Positions 1 through 6,468 of a DNA stretch of 14,644 nucleotides are shown in pieces. The notes under the pieces are model-generated. The model ran no database searches and was not told the origin of the DNA. It was given only the letters and a program-made list of their open reading frames with translations. Location of the stretch: the NCBI GenBank assembly GCA_009780755.1, contig WQZL01000047.1:1-14644 (forward strand), in the 5' to 3' direction. Each line of letters starts with the position of its first letter. Positions within the stretch are counted from its first letter, which is position 1. Made by a program: the position numbers and the translations under genes. Source of the stretch: Promicromonosporaceae bacterium (GTDB lineage Bacteria; Actinomycetota; Actinomycetes; Actinomycetales; Cellulomonadaceae).

Positions 1-643
1 GATCTGTCGGCGTGGTTATCTTCATGGCGGCCTCCTCACCAGGCACGACAACCACCGGCTCGCCCAGGGCCTCCATCAGCCCGGCGTCATCGGTGGCGTC
101 CGCCCCGGCGCCTTCGAAATGTGCCCGAACGAGTTTCGCCCGATCGAAACCTTGCGGAGTTTGGATCGAACGAAGCGCCGCCCGGTCGGGAGTGGCGATG
201 ACAAGACCATCCGGGGTTACCTGCTTGATGGTGTCGGCGACGGGCAGGCCCGGCACCACAGCGGAGTATCCGGCCGCAACCGTGGCCACTACGCGGCGGA
301 TCAGTTCCGGCGAGGCGAAGGGTCGGGCCGCGTCATGAACCAGCACAGAGGTTTCGGTAGCGGAGATCACCGCAAGCCCGGCGGCCACGGATGCCTGTCG
401 AGTATCGCCTCCGTCTACTACCAACACGGGCAGCGGCAGATTGTCATTCTTCAAGGCGAAATGAATTTGCGCATTGTGTCCCGGCGGCGCCGTCACCACG
501 ATGGCAGCCACCACCCCGGATGCGGCCAGCCTGCGGGCGGCGTGAAGCACCAGCGGCACCCCATCGATCTCAACCAGCGCCTTGGGAGTAGGGGCGCCGA
601 GTCGCTGGCCGGAGCCAGCCGCGGTCAGAATGCAGGTCACCAC
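1..643 (-). CDS. ispD: 2-C-methyl-D-erythritol 4-phosphate cytidylyltransferase, 3' end cut by window edge
   Basis: IspD transfers CMP from CTP to 2-C-methyl-D-erythritol 4-phosphate, the third step of the cytoplasmic MEP isoprenoid pathway. About 214 residues are visible. Seen in order: the N-terminal nucleotide-binding loop AAGSGQRLG (8-16) followed by PTPKAL with the catalytic-type Lys near 21, then GGDTRQASVAAGL, HDAARPF, TPQGF, TDDAGLMEALG and MKITTPTD. These are the standard IspD blocks, so only a short C-terminal tail is missing beyond base 1. The start is one of two adjacent GTG codons (643 or 640). AGGAG lies immediately before or overlaps them, so spacing is poor and the exact start is uncertain. 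carD lies 85 bp upstream on the same strand; carD-ispD(-ispF) is a common actinobacterial order, as in Mycobacterium. Confidence 0.93.
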   Translation of the reverse strand, partial: MVTCILTAAGSGQRLGAPTPKALVEIDGVPLVLHAARRLAASGVVAAIVVTAPPGHNAQIHFALKNDNLPLPVLVVDGGDTRQASVAAGLAVISATETSVLVHDAARPFASPELIRRVVATVAAGYSAVVPGLPVADTIKQVTPDGLVIATPDRAALRSIQTPQGFDRAKLVRAHFEGAGADATDDAGLMEALGEPVVVVPGEEAAMKITTPTD

Positions 644-728
644 TCCTATAGGGTGCGTCCCCAGGGCGCGGGTTGGTAGCCGGGCGGCGCGAAATGACCG
701 TATTTCGGGCACGAGAACTAACGCCGGG

Positions 729-1247
729 TTAGGCGGGTACCTCAACGGCCTTGATGGTCTTGGGCGCGCTTTCCAACACGTCGTCCAAAATCGCCTCGGC
801 CTTGGTCTCATCGACGTTCTCGGCGAGGGCCAACTCGGAGATAAGAATCTGCCGAGCCTTCGACAGCATCCGCTTCTCCCCGGCGGAAAGACCCCGGTCG
901 GAGTCGCGGCGAGTCAGGTCACGTACCACCTCGGCCACCTTGATTACATCGCCGGAGGCCAGCTTCTCCAAGTTTGCCTTGTAGCGGCGCGACCAGTTGG
1001 TTGGCTCTTCGGTGAACTCGGCGCGCAATACATCGAAAACCCGATCTAAGCCCTCGCGGTCTACCACGTCACGCACACCAACCAGGTCTACGTTTTCCGC
1101 AGGCACCTCAATGGTCAGGTCGCCCTGGGCCACCTTCAACTTCAGGTACATCTTCTCGACGCCGCGGATCTTGCGCATCTTGATCTCTTCGATCAGAGCC
1201 GCGCCATGATGCGGGTAAACAACGGTTTCGCCAACTTCAAAAGACAC
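729..1247 (-). CDS. carD: CarD family RNA polymerase-binding transcription regulator
   Basis: CarD binds the beta subunit of RNA polymerase at promoters and stabilises the open complex, notably at rRNA promoters in actinobacteria. The 172-residue product has the N-terminal RNAP-interaction (Tudor-like) domain at about 1-60 (VGETVVYPHHGAALIE, LKVAQGDLTIEVPAENV). The helical DNA-binding domain follows (EPTNWSRRYKANLEKLASGD; GLSAGEKRMLSKARQIL). Trp85 in NWSRRYK matches the tryptophan that wedges into the upstream fork of the bubble. The reading frame is open upstream to an ATG at 1274. I chose GTG at 1247 because GGGGA sits 7 nt before it and the protein then aligns end to end with the mycobacterial family. 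A short Ala/Pro-containing tail extends beyond the usual 160-165 residues. Confidence 0.96.
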   Translation of the reverse strand: MSFEVGETVVYPHHGAALIEEIKMRKIRGVEKMYLKLKVAQGDLTIEVPAENVDLVGVRDVVDREGLDRVFDVLRAEFTEEPTNWSRRYKANLEKLASGDVIKVAEVVRDLTRRDSDRGLSAGEKRMLSKARQILISELALAENVDETKAEAILDDVLESAPKTIKAVEVPA

Positions 1248-1273
1248 TGTGCGGTCCCCTTTCCCAGCCGCCA

Positions 1274-1282
1274 AGTCTACCA
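1274..1282 (-). promoter_or_regulatory. Candidate extended -10 promoter of carD
   Basis: The minus strand reads TGG-TAGACT, fitting the actinobacterial -10 consensus TANNNT with an extended TGn element. Transcription would begin near 1267, giving a 5' leader of about 20 nt that contains the GGGGA ribosome-binding site of the GTG start at 1247. I see no good -35 hexamer 16-18 bp upstream, which is tolerated with an extended -10. This is inference from sequence only. Confidence 0.4.
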
Positions 1283-1318
1283 GCGCAGCCGAGACCGCTG
1301 CTGACTGCGGCCCGACGC

Positions 1319-1882
1319 CTAGTCTCGTAAGGGCTTAAGGGCGGTGGCCCAGGCTTCAAGCTGGTCGAACATCGTCGCCGCTGCCTCGATGTTGTGATCG
1401 CCGGGAGCGAAGGTGGTCATCGCCTCAAAGTCGTAGATCATCGAGAGCGCCAGGTTGGCGCTGACGTGGGCCACCTGTAGCTGCGAGAGCATATTGCGCA
1501 GATGCTCGACGGCTCGCGATGCCCCCAGGAATCCGTAGCCCGCGAAGGCTGCGGCCTTGTTCTGCCACTCGATGGCCAGATAGTCGATGGCGTTTTTCAG
1601 CACCGCCGGGATGGAGTGGTTGTACTCGGGGGTGACGAACACGAACCCGTCATACTTAGCGATGGTGGCCGACCAAGCCTTGGTGTGTTCGTGTTCGTAT
1701 TGGCCCATCGCGGCGGGCAGCAACTCATCGAGCAGCGGCAGCGGATGGTCGGCAAGGTCCACGATCTCGTAGGTGGCGCTTTCACGGCCAGTGGCCTGCG
1801 CCAATACCCAATCGGCGACGTCACGCCCGTGGCGACCAGGACGGGTGGAACCAACGATGACGGCGATCTTGAGGTCAGACAC
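1319..1882 (-). CDS. NAD(P)H-dependent FMN reductase (flavodoxin-fold oxidoreductase)
   Basis: This is a 187-residue flavoprotein of the NADPH-dependent FMN reductase/azoreductase family, expected to pass electrons from NAD(P)H via bound FMN to flavins, quinones or other acceptors in the cytoplasm. The FMN phosphate-binding loop GSTRPGR is at 11-17 after a hydrophobic beta strand. The family's second block TPEYNHSIPAVLKNAIDY (84-101) packs against the isoalloxazine ring, and YGFLGASRAVEHLR follows. The start is GTG at 1882 with AAGGAG 5 nt upstream; the open frame extends further to 2080 but that part has no family similarity. Its 3' end lies 71 bp before carD on the same strand, and it is divergent from the lipoprotein gene at 1987. 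The physiological substrate cannot be read from the sequence. Confidence 0.88.
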   Translation of the reverse strand: MSDLKIAVIVGSTRPGRHGRDVADWVLAQATGRESATYEIVDLADHPLPLLDELLPAAMGQYEHEHTKAWSATIAKYDGFVFVTPEYNHSIPAVLKNAIDYLAIEWQNKAAAFAGYGFLGASRAVEHLRNMLSQLQVAHVSANLALSMIYDFEAMTTFAPGDHNIEAAATMFDQLEAWATALKPLRD

Positions 1883-1986
1883 GATTACTCCTTGGTTGTA
1901 GGCGGCGATTAACCCTGCCAACCTACTGCGCTCAGGGGCTGGTTGGCTATAGGCCCATCGAATAGGCTTGCCCGCAGGGGGTGATC

Positions 1987-2775
1987 GTGCGACTTCGGAT
2001 ACTTGGTCCGCTGCTAATACTGGCGCTTGTGTTGGCAGCCTGCGGGAATGGTGGGGCGGACAATGCCGCAGGCGAGGCACGGGGCTGGGCAGATGAGATC
2101 GCCCGGCTCTACCAGGAGGCGACTACCGACTTCACGAGGCAAATCCTGAGCGACGGCGTAATCACTTCGGCTGAGGCGCAGGAGGCGAGGATGCGGGTCA
2201 ACGAGTGCCTGGCCCAGCACGACTCCTTGGTCGGGGAGATGAACGAAGAAGGCGCCACTGAGTGGATGGTCAACCCGGATATCAGATTTCCGGATGACGC
2301 CTCCTGGATGGCCGCCTCCGACGCCGCTTTCGAAGCTGCCTTGGAATGCCTGGCCCGTTGGGATGCCGGCGTTGTCGGCCAATATCTCATGATGCGAAGT
2401 AACCCGAACAACGATCCTTGGGATGAGTTGACGGTCGCCTGTTTGATTCGCCACGAACTGGTGCCGCCCGGGTTTACCACAGCAGACTGGCTGGCCGCCA
2501 ACTCGGACGGATGCGAAATCCCTGACACGGCAGAAGAAGCGCTGACCTCCCCTTGTTTCCTAAACGTCTGGGAGCTAGAGCCAGGTTACAACTGGTTTGA
2601 GAGCGACCTGTGCCCTGGCTGGTGCAGCAGCCGGGATAATATCTTGGTGGAGTTAAACCCCGATCACCCGCGCGAGCCGCGCGAACTGCCTGGCGGCATC
2701 CGCCTGGACTGGTACGAGGTCATGACTCCCCAAGAGCGGCAGGTCAGGTCATGTCAGGAAAACCCCCTCGGCTAG
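1987..2775 (+). CDS. Cys-rich secreted lipoprotein (paralogue of the gene at 8411-9133)
   Basis: I do not recognise a named family. The product (262 residues from GTG 1987) has a lipoprotein signal peptide: basic start, hydrophobic core and lipobox LAAC with the lipidated Cys at 19, so it should be anchored outside the membrane. The body is acidic and carries many cysteines (contexts NECLAQ, LECLARW, VACLIRHE, GCEIP, SPCFL, DLCPGWC, RSCQ), suggesting several disulfides. Two segments recur in the lipoprotein at 8411: DGVITSAEAQEA...NEC and MRSNPNN...CLIRHELVPPG. DGVITSAE looks like the second half of an EF-hand loop but lacks the first acidic ligands. An in-frame GTG lies at 1981, but AGGGG abuts it directly and is 6 nt from 1987, so 1987 is preferred. 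The gene ends 22 bp before xthA. Confidence 0.8.
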   Translation: MRLRILGPLLILALVLAACGNGGADNAAGEARGWADEIARLYQEATTDFTRQILSDGVITSAEAQEARMRVNECLAQHDSLVGEMNEEGATEWMVNPDIRFPDDASWMAASDAAFEAALECLARWDAGVVGQYLMMRSNPNNDPWDELTVACLIRHELVPPGFTTADWLAANSDGCEIPDTAEEALTSPCFLNVWELEPGYNWFESDLCPGWCSSRDNILVELNPDHPREPRELPGGIRLDWYEVMTPQERQVRSCQENPLG

Positions 2776-2797
2776 ACAGGCGTGGCAGAATCGCGGG

Positions 2798-3661
2798 GTG
2801 CCTATTTTGACCGTTGCCACCGTAAACGTTAATGGCGTTCGCGCCGCCTTCCGCAAGGGCATGGCCACCTGGCTAGAGCAGCGGCAGCCCGACATCGTGC
2901 TGCTACAGGAGGTGCGGGCGCCCGATGTTGAACTCGCCAAACTGATGGGCGCCGATCACGGCTGGCATGTGGCCACCCAGGCTTGCGAGATCAAGGGACG
3001 CGCCGGAGTGGCCATCGCCAGCCGTTTCCCGCTGCGTGAGGTGCGGCCGGGCCTGGCACCAACGGGCAGTCCTGCTCCGGAGAAGATCACCGACAGCAAC
3101 CCGCATGGTGAGCCGCCGGTGGATACCGGCCGCTGGATCGAGGCCGATGTGGAGCTGCCCTGTGGGCAGATCATCACCGTAGTCAGCGCCTACTTGCACT
3201 CGGCGTCGAACGAGCCTGGCTACGAACACACCCTGGTGGCCAAGTACGCCCATCTGGACAAGGTGACTCAGCGGCTGGCCATGCTCACTGCGGCGGACAC
3301 TCCGACGCTGGTGGCCGGCGACGTGAACATCGCCCACCATAACGTGGACATCGCCAACTGGAAGGGCAACCTAAAGAGCGCCGGGTTCCTGCCCGAAGAG
3401 CGCGCCTACCTGGATCGCTGGTTCGACGATCTTGGCTGGGTGGACCTTGGCCGAAAGTTTGGCGGCGATGGCCCTGGCCCCTACACCTGGTGGACATGGC
3501 GCGGGCAGGCCTTTGCGAACGATAAGGGTTGGCGCATCGACTACCACCTGGCCAACCCAGCCCTAGCTCCGCTGGCCCGCACCGTCGAGGTGGATCGAGC
3601 CGCAGAATACGACGGGCGCTGGAGCGATCACGCCCCCCTAGTGGCCACCTACGAGTTTTAG
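2798..3661 (+). CDS. xthA: Exodeoxyribonuclease III / AP endonuclease (xthA family)
   Basis: A 287-residue Mg-dependent endonuclease/exonuclease/phosphatase-fold enzyme that incises DNA at abasic sites and degrades 3' ends in base-excision repair. All catalytic blocks of the ExoIII family are visible: VNVNGVRA (Asn10), LLQEVR (metal-ligand Glu38), SAYLHS (Tyr132), GDVNIAH (Asp175, Asn177), GWRIDYHL and SDHAP (Asp277, His278). Length is slightly above the usual 250-280, with a Pro/Gly-rich insert at about 86-110. The start is GTG at 2798. No clear Shine-Dalgarno precedes it, but CAGAAT ends 6 bp upstream, compatible with a leaderless transcript. It follows the lipoprotein gene by 22 bp. Its last 24 bp overlap the end of folD on the other strand. 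Confidence 0.95.
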   Translation: MPILTVATVNVNGVRAAFRKGMATWLEQRQPDIVLLQEVRAPDVELAKLMGADHGWHVATQACEIKGRAGVAIASRFPLREVRPGLAPTGSPAPEKITDSNPHGEPPVDTGRWIEADVELPCGQIITVVSAYLHSASNEPGYEHTLVAKYAHLDKVTQRLAMLTAADTPTLVAGDVNIAHHNVDIANWKGNLKSAGFLPEERAYLDRWFDDLGWVDLGRKFGGDGPGPYTWWTWRGQAFANDKGWRIDYHLANPALAPLARTVEVDRAAEYDGRWSDHAPLVATYEF

Positions 3662-4534
3662 GTCGCGCTCTGCCGCCTCTACAACGTTCGCTAGGAGCAT
3701 GGCGCGGGTCATGGGACCGACCCCGCCAGGGTTGGGGCTGTACCAGCTAGCCTGAGCAAGCGCATCGGGCGCTAAATCGCCCACTACCCGGCTCTTGCCC
3801 GTGGCCGGGTCTGTGGCTCGTGAGACGCCCACATCGATCAACACCGCGCCGGGCTTGACCAACTCAGCGGCCACGAGGCCCGGCACCCCCGCCGCCGCAA
3901 TCACCACATCGGCCTGTCGCAGCAACTCGGGCAGGTCGCGGGTACCGGTGTGCGTGAGCGTCACGGTCGCGTTTACAGCGCGACGCGTCAGCAGCAGCCC
4001 CATCGGACGACCAACGGTCACCCCGCGTCCGAGTACCACCACATGTTTGCCCGCCCACGAGATGCCGTGCCGCTCCACCAACTCAATGATGCCGCGTGGC
4101 GTGCACGGCAGCGGCGAGGTGATCTCCTCGTTTACCCGCAGCACCAGGCGACCCAGGTTGGTGGGGTGCAAGCCGTCGGCATCCTTGGCTGGGTCGATCA
4201 GTTCCAGCACACGATTCGTGTCTACACTCCTGGGCAGCGGTAGCTGCACGATGAACCCGGTGCAGGCCGGATCGTTGTTGAGCCGGGAGACGGCGGCCTC
4301 GATCTCCGCCGCAGAGGCGTTGGCGGGCAAGTCCTCGCGGATGGAGGTAATGCCCACCTCGGCGCAGTCGGCGTGCTTGCCGTTCACGTACCAGGTGGAG
4401 CCGGGATCGTCGCCTACCAGCAGTGTGCCCAGGCCGGGCGTCATGCCCTGGGCTGCAAGCGCCTTGACTTGCTCGGTCAGCTCGGCCTTAATCGCGGCGG
4501 CGGTCGCCTTGCCGTCTAACACCTGTGCGGTCAT
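3638..4534 (-). CDS. folD: Bifunctional methylene-THF dehydrogenase / methenyl-THF cyclohydrolase
   Basis: FolD interconverts 5,10-methylene-THF and 10-formyl-THF (NADP-dependent oxidation, then hydrolysis) in the cytoplasm. The 298-residue length is typical. Seen: GDDPGSTWYVNGKHADCAEVG with Tyr49 and the catalytic Lys53, the substrate block VQLPLP (96-101), KDADG with Asp120, PCTPRGI (144-149), the Rossmann loop VVLGRGVTVGRPMG (actinobacterial variant of GRSxxVGxP), and the C-terminal PNPGGVGPMT (268-276). ATG at 4534 is preceded by GGAGAGGA at good spacing. It lies 103 bp downstream of glyA on the same strand, so co-transcription with glyA is plausible, with a palindromic repeat in the gap. 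Its 3' end overlaps xthA tail to tail by 24 bp. Confidence 0.97.
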   Translation of the reverse strand: MTAQVLDGKATAAAIKAELTEQVKALAAQGMTPGLGTLLVGDDPGSTWYVNGKHADCAEVGITSIREDLPANASAAEIEAAVSRLNNDPACTGFIVQLPLPRSVDTNRVLELIDPAKDADGLHPTNLGRLVLRVNEEITSPLPCTPRGIIELVERHGISWAGKHVVVLGRGVTVGRPMGLLLTRRAVNATVTLTHTGTRDLPELLRQADVVIAAAGVPGLVAAELVKPGAVLIDVGVSRATDPATGKSRVVGDLAPDALAQASWYSPNPGGVGPMTRAMLLANVVEAAERDLKLVGGH

Positions 4535-4554
4535 GTGTGTTCCTCTCCTTGTGA

Positions 4555-4623
4555 TTTCGACACGCCGCTTCGCGGCTACTTAATCACCCAGCTACGGATG
4601 GTTGAGTAGCGAGCGTGTCGAAA
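4555..4623. repeat. Imperfect 69-nt intergenic palindrome between glyA and folD
   Basis: The outer arms TTTCGACACGC (4555-4565) and GCGTGTCGAAA (4613-4623) are perfectly complementary. Inner arms GCTACT (4575-4580) and AGTAGC (4605-4610) also pair. A small CCGC-TTC-GCGG hairpin sits inside the left side. The sequence resembles a class of GGTTGAGTAGC...TCGAAACC intergenic palindromes that I recall from other actinobacterial genomes, but I cannot search here. There is no T-tract after it on either strand, so it is not a classical intrinsic terminator. In a glyA-folD transcript it would fold and could modulate folD level. A partial copy lies at 9229-9249. Confidence 0.75.
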
Positions 4624-4637
4624 CCAACGAATCCAAG

Positions 4638-5930
4638 TCAGTACTGCTTTAGCCCGTCGTAGAGGGGGAAGTCGGCAGTGAGCTTGGCCACGCGGGCACG
4701 CAGGGCAGCCACGTTCGTGGCGGCGCCGTCGCGCAGGGCGGCGGCGATGATGTCGGCTACCTCCGTGAACTCCTCATCGCCGAAGCCGCGGGTGGCCAGC
4801 GCCGGGGTGCCGATGCGCAGGCCGGAGGTGACGCGCGGCGGGCGTGGGTCGAAGGGCACAGCGTTGCGGTTTACGGTGATGCCCACGGAGTGCAGCAAAT
4901 CCTCGGCCTGCTGCCCATCGAGGGCGGACTCGCGCAGGTCAACCAGCAAAAGATGCACGTCAGTGCCACCCGTAAGCACGGAGGCTCCGGCGGCAGCCAC
5001 ATCGGGCTGGGAGAGGCGGTCAGCGATGATGCTCGCCCCAGAGAGCGTGCGGGCCTGCCGGTCGCGGAAGCCTGCCGAGGCGGCGATCTTCAAGGAGACG
5101 GCCTTGGCGGCGATGACGTGCATCAGTGGGCCACCCTGCTGGCCAGGGAACACCGCCGAGTCGATCTTGCGCGCCCATTCCTCCTTGCACAGAATCAGAC
5201 CGGAGCGGGGGCCGCCGATGGTCTTGTGTACGGTGGTGGAGACCACGTCGGCGTGCGGCACGGGCGAGGGGTGCAGCCCGGCGGCCACCAGCCCGGCGAA
5301 GTGCGCCATGTCCACCAACAGCTTGGCGCCCACCTCATCGGCGATGGCGCGGAAGGCGGCGAAGTCCAGGTGGCGCGGATAAGCCGACCAGCCCGCAATG
5401 ATTACCTCGGGGCGGTGTTCTAGCGCGCGCTGCCGCACCACGTCCATGTCGATCAGGTAGGTCTGCGGATCGACGCCGTAGGCGCCGACGTCGTACAACC
5501 GACCGGAGAAGTTCAGCTTCATGCCGTGGGTCAGGTGGCCGCCGTGGGCCAGCTCCAGGCCGAGGATGCGGTCACCGGCCGTGGCCAGGGCGTGCAGTAC
5601 GGCGGCGTTGGCCTGCGCGCCGGAGTGGGGCTGAACATTCGCATGTTCGGCGCCAAACAGCGTCTTGGCTCGCTCGATGGCGAGGCTTTCGGCGATATCC
5701 ACCTGCTCGCAGCCGCCGTAGTACCGCTTGCCGGGGTAACCCTCGGCGTACTTGTTGGTCAACACCGAGCCTTGCACCTGTAGCACGGCTCTCGGCACAA
5801 AGTTCTCCGAGGCGATCATCTCCAGGGTGTCGCGTTGGCGGGCCAGCTCGCCGTCGAGTACGGCAGCGATCTCGGGGTCAACATCGGCGATGCCGCCGGT
5901 CAGCAGGGGGTCAGGGGTATGTGCGTTCAT
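4638..5930 (-). CDS. glyA: Serine hydroxymethyltransferase
   Basis: A PLP enzyme (430 residues) that converts serine plus THF to glycine plus 5,10-methylene-THF, the main entry of one-carbon units. Seen: LEMIASENFVP (37-47), TNKYAEGYPGKRYYGGCE (58-75), ANVQPHSGAQAN (97-108), LLVDMAHFAGL with PLP-contacting Asp207 and His210, and the Schiff-base lysine Lys236 in STTVHKTIGGPRSG. The Pro-rich region PFDPRPPRVTSGLRIGTPA follows near the C-terminus. The frame is open upstream to 6038. ATG 5930 was chosen because AAGGAG sits 5 nt before it and the product then starts as in the family. A ZTP riboswitch lies in the leader, fitting control by 10-formyl-THF shortage. folD follows downstream. Confidence 0.97.
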   Translation of the reverse strand: MNAHTPDPLLTGGIADVDPEIAAVLDGELARQRDTLEMIASENFVPRAVLQVQGSVLTNKYAEGYPGKRYYGGCEQVDIAESLAIERAKTLFGAEHANVQPHSGAQANAAVLHALATAGDRILGLELAHGGHLTHGMKLNFSGRLYDVGAYGVDPQTYLIDMDVVRQRALEHRPEVIIAGWSAYPRHLDFAAFRAIADEVGAKLLVDMAHFAGLVAAGLHPSPVPHADVVSTTVHKTIGGPRSGLILCKEEWARKIDSAVFPGQQGGPLMHVIAAKAVSLKIAASAGFRDRQARTLSGASIIADRLSQPDVAAAGASVLTGGTDVHLLLVDLRESALDGQQAEDLLHSVGITVNRNAVPFDPRPPRVTSGLRIGTPALATRGFGDEEFTEVADIIAAALRDGAATNVAALRARVAKLTADFPLYDGLKQY

Positions 5931-5990
5931 CGCGTCTCCTTGAAAAGCGGGGGCCGACAGTCCGGGCACCCTTGGGCGGTGGACGTGACC

Positions 5991-6115
5991 GGCAGGCCCA
6001 GGCGAGCGACCCGCAGTCCGATGCCGGTTGCCCAACACCGTCGCCGCACGATGCTCATTGCCCGCGCGGCCCTGCCGCTCCCCGATGGTGCCCCACCTAC
6101 GCCAGTCGCGACCCC
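5991..6115 (-). ncRNA. ZTP (pfl motif) riboswitch upstream of glyA
   Basis: The minus strand carries both conserved halves of the ZTP/ZMP aptamer. The 5' half runs GGGGTCGCGACTGGCG (6115-6100), then a GGTG-GGG-CACC hairpin, then ATCGGGGAGCGGC. P1 can form between GUCGC and GCGGC. The 3' half contains the diagnostic CGCCTGGGC at 6004-5996. Between the halves is a longer than minimal linker in which CCGCGC and GUGCGG could form a helix. These match my memory of the Fusobacterium ulcerans type structure (GGGUCGUGACUGGCG ... CGGGGAGCGACCC ... CGCCUGGGC). About 60 nt of expression platform follow before the glyA ribosome-binding site. ZTP riboswitches are ON switches that respond to AICAR phosphates accumulating under 10-formyl-THF deficiency, and glyA and folD are classic targets. 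Confidence 0.9.
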
Positions 6116-6119
6116 ACCC

Positions 6120-6147
6120 ACCCTACCCGACGCCCGCCCCTGCCCAA
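6120..6147 (-). promoter_or_regulatory. Putative glyA promoter (TTGGGC-N16-TAGGGT)
   Basis: On the minus strand a -35-like TTGGGC (6147-6142) and a -10 TAGGGT (6125-6120, TANNNT) are 16 bp apart. Six nucleotides after the -10, position 6113 would start the RNA exactly at GGTCGCGAC, the first P1 strand of the riboswitch. That agreement is the main support. The -35 lies only 4 bp from the conserved flank of palindrome copy 1. Confidence 0.55.
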
Positions 6148-6151
6148 CTTC

Positions 6152-6224
6152 CGCGAGTTCGAGCATTTGTCGTGGTGTTCGAGCGCTCGAGCGCTCGAAC
6201 ACCACGACAAATGCTCGAACAGAC
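6152..6224 (+). repeat. 73-bp inverted repeat, copy 1, with a perfect 64-bp palindrome
   Basis: Bases 6157-6220 form a perfect palindrome with 32 bp arms and no spacer. The left arm starts GTTCGAGCATTTG and the centre is CTCGAG. Within it GTTCGAGC occurs at 6157-6164 and 6177-6184, with reverse complements at 6193-6200 and 6213-6220. The middle is two tandem copies of GAGCGCTC. Conserved flanks CGCGA (6152-6156) and AGAC (6221-6224) extend identity with copy 2, which lies in reverse orientation at 7455-7527. CGCGA faces glyA here and purU in copy 2, so each repeat has the same orientation relative to the neighbouring outward-facing gene. Confidence 0.97.
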
Positions 6225-6380
6225 AGAAAAAGTCAGAGGCGACCGCAAATAACCCTCATGGCGTCAACTTCAACACCCACACCTTCCGCGTGTGCGAGTT
6301 CCGTCCTAGTCGCTAACCCCATCTGCCCTCTCCACGAGTGCAAAACCGCGACCAGCATTCGAACAGGCGAACGAAGATAG

Positions 6381-6416
6381 CTATCCACAGGCAGGCTGAG
6401 CATCGAGTTATGCACA
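6381..6416 (+). promoter_or_regulatory. Pair of DnaA-box-like sites
   Basis: TTATGCACA (6408-6416) fits the DnaA box consensus TTATNCACA exactly. CTATCCACA (6381-6389) differs from TTATCCACA at one base. Both are on the plus strand and both continue with GGC, making an imperfect direct repeat. They lie 52-88 bp upstream of the start of the nuclease-like gene. They could mark DnaA-linked control or be chance; two sites alone do not make an origin. Confidence 0.35.
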
Positions 6417-6468
6417 GGCTGACTGGGTATAGCAAGCAAGCGGGCGCGCTATCAGGCAGCGTGAGGTC

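Larger units (their letters stand above)
5931..6468. other. 538-bp divergent intergenic region glyA / DUF559 gene
   Basis: This is the only long non-coding stretch in the window. From glyA outward it holds the expression platform and ribosome-binding site of glyA, the ZTP riboswitch aptamer, a -35/-10 promoter for glyA, 73-bp palindromic repeat copy 1, and two DnaA-box-like sites just upstream of the plus-strand gene. Open frames crossing it on either strand have no start signals and read through the palindrome and riboswitch, so I do not call them. I see nothing convincing in 6225-6380. Confidence 0.7.

Noticed and set aside
690..707. CGAAAT-GACCGT-ATTTCG inverted repeat between carD and ispD as a terminator or operator
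   Set aside because: Only 6-bp AT-rich arms, no T-tract, and carD-ispD are normally co-directional; likely chance.
1981..1986. GTG 1981 as lipoprotein start
   Set aside because: AGGGG directly abuts it, leaving no spacing; GTG 1987 is 6 nt away. The two differ by only two residues, so this remains a preference.
5921..6380. Plus-strand open frames in the glyA upstream region
   Set aside because: They are antisense to the riboswitch and pass through the palindrome, with no ribosome-binding site and no recognisable protein features.
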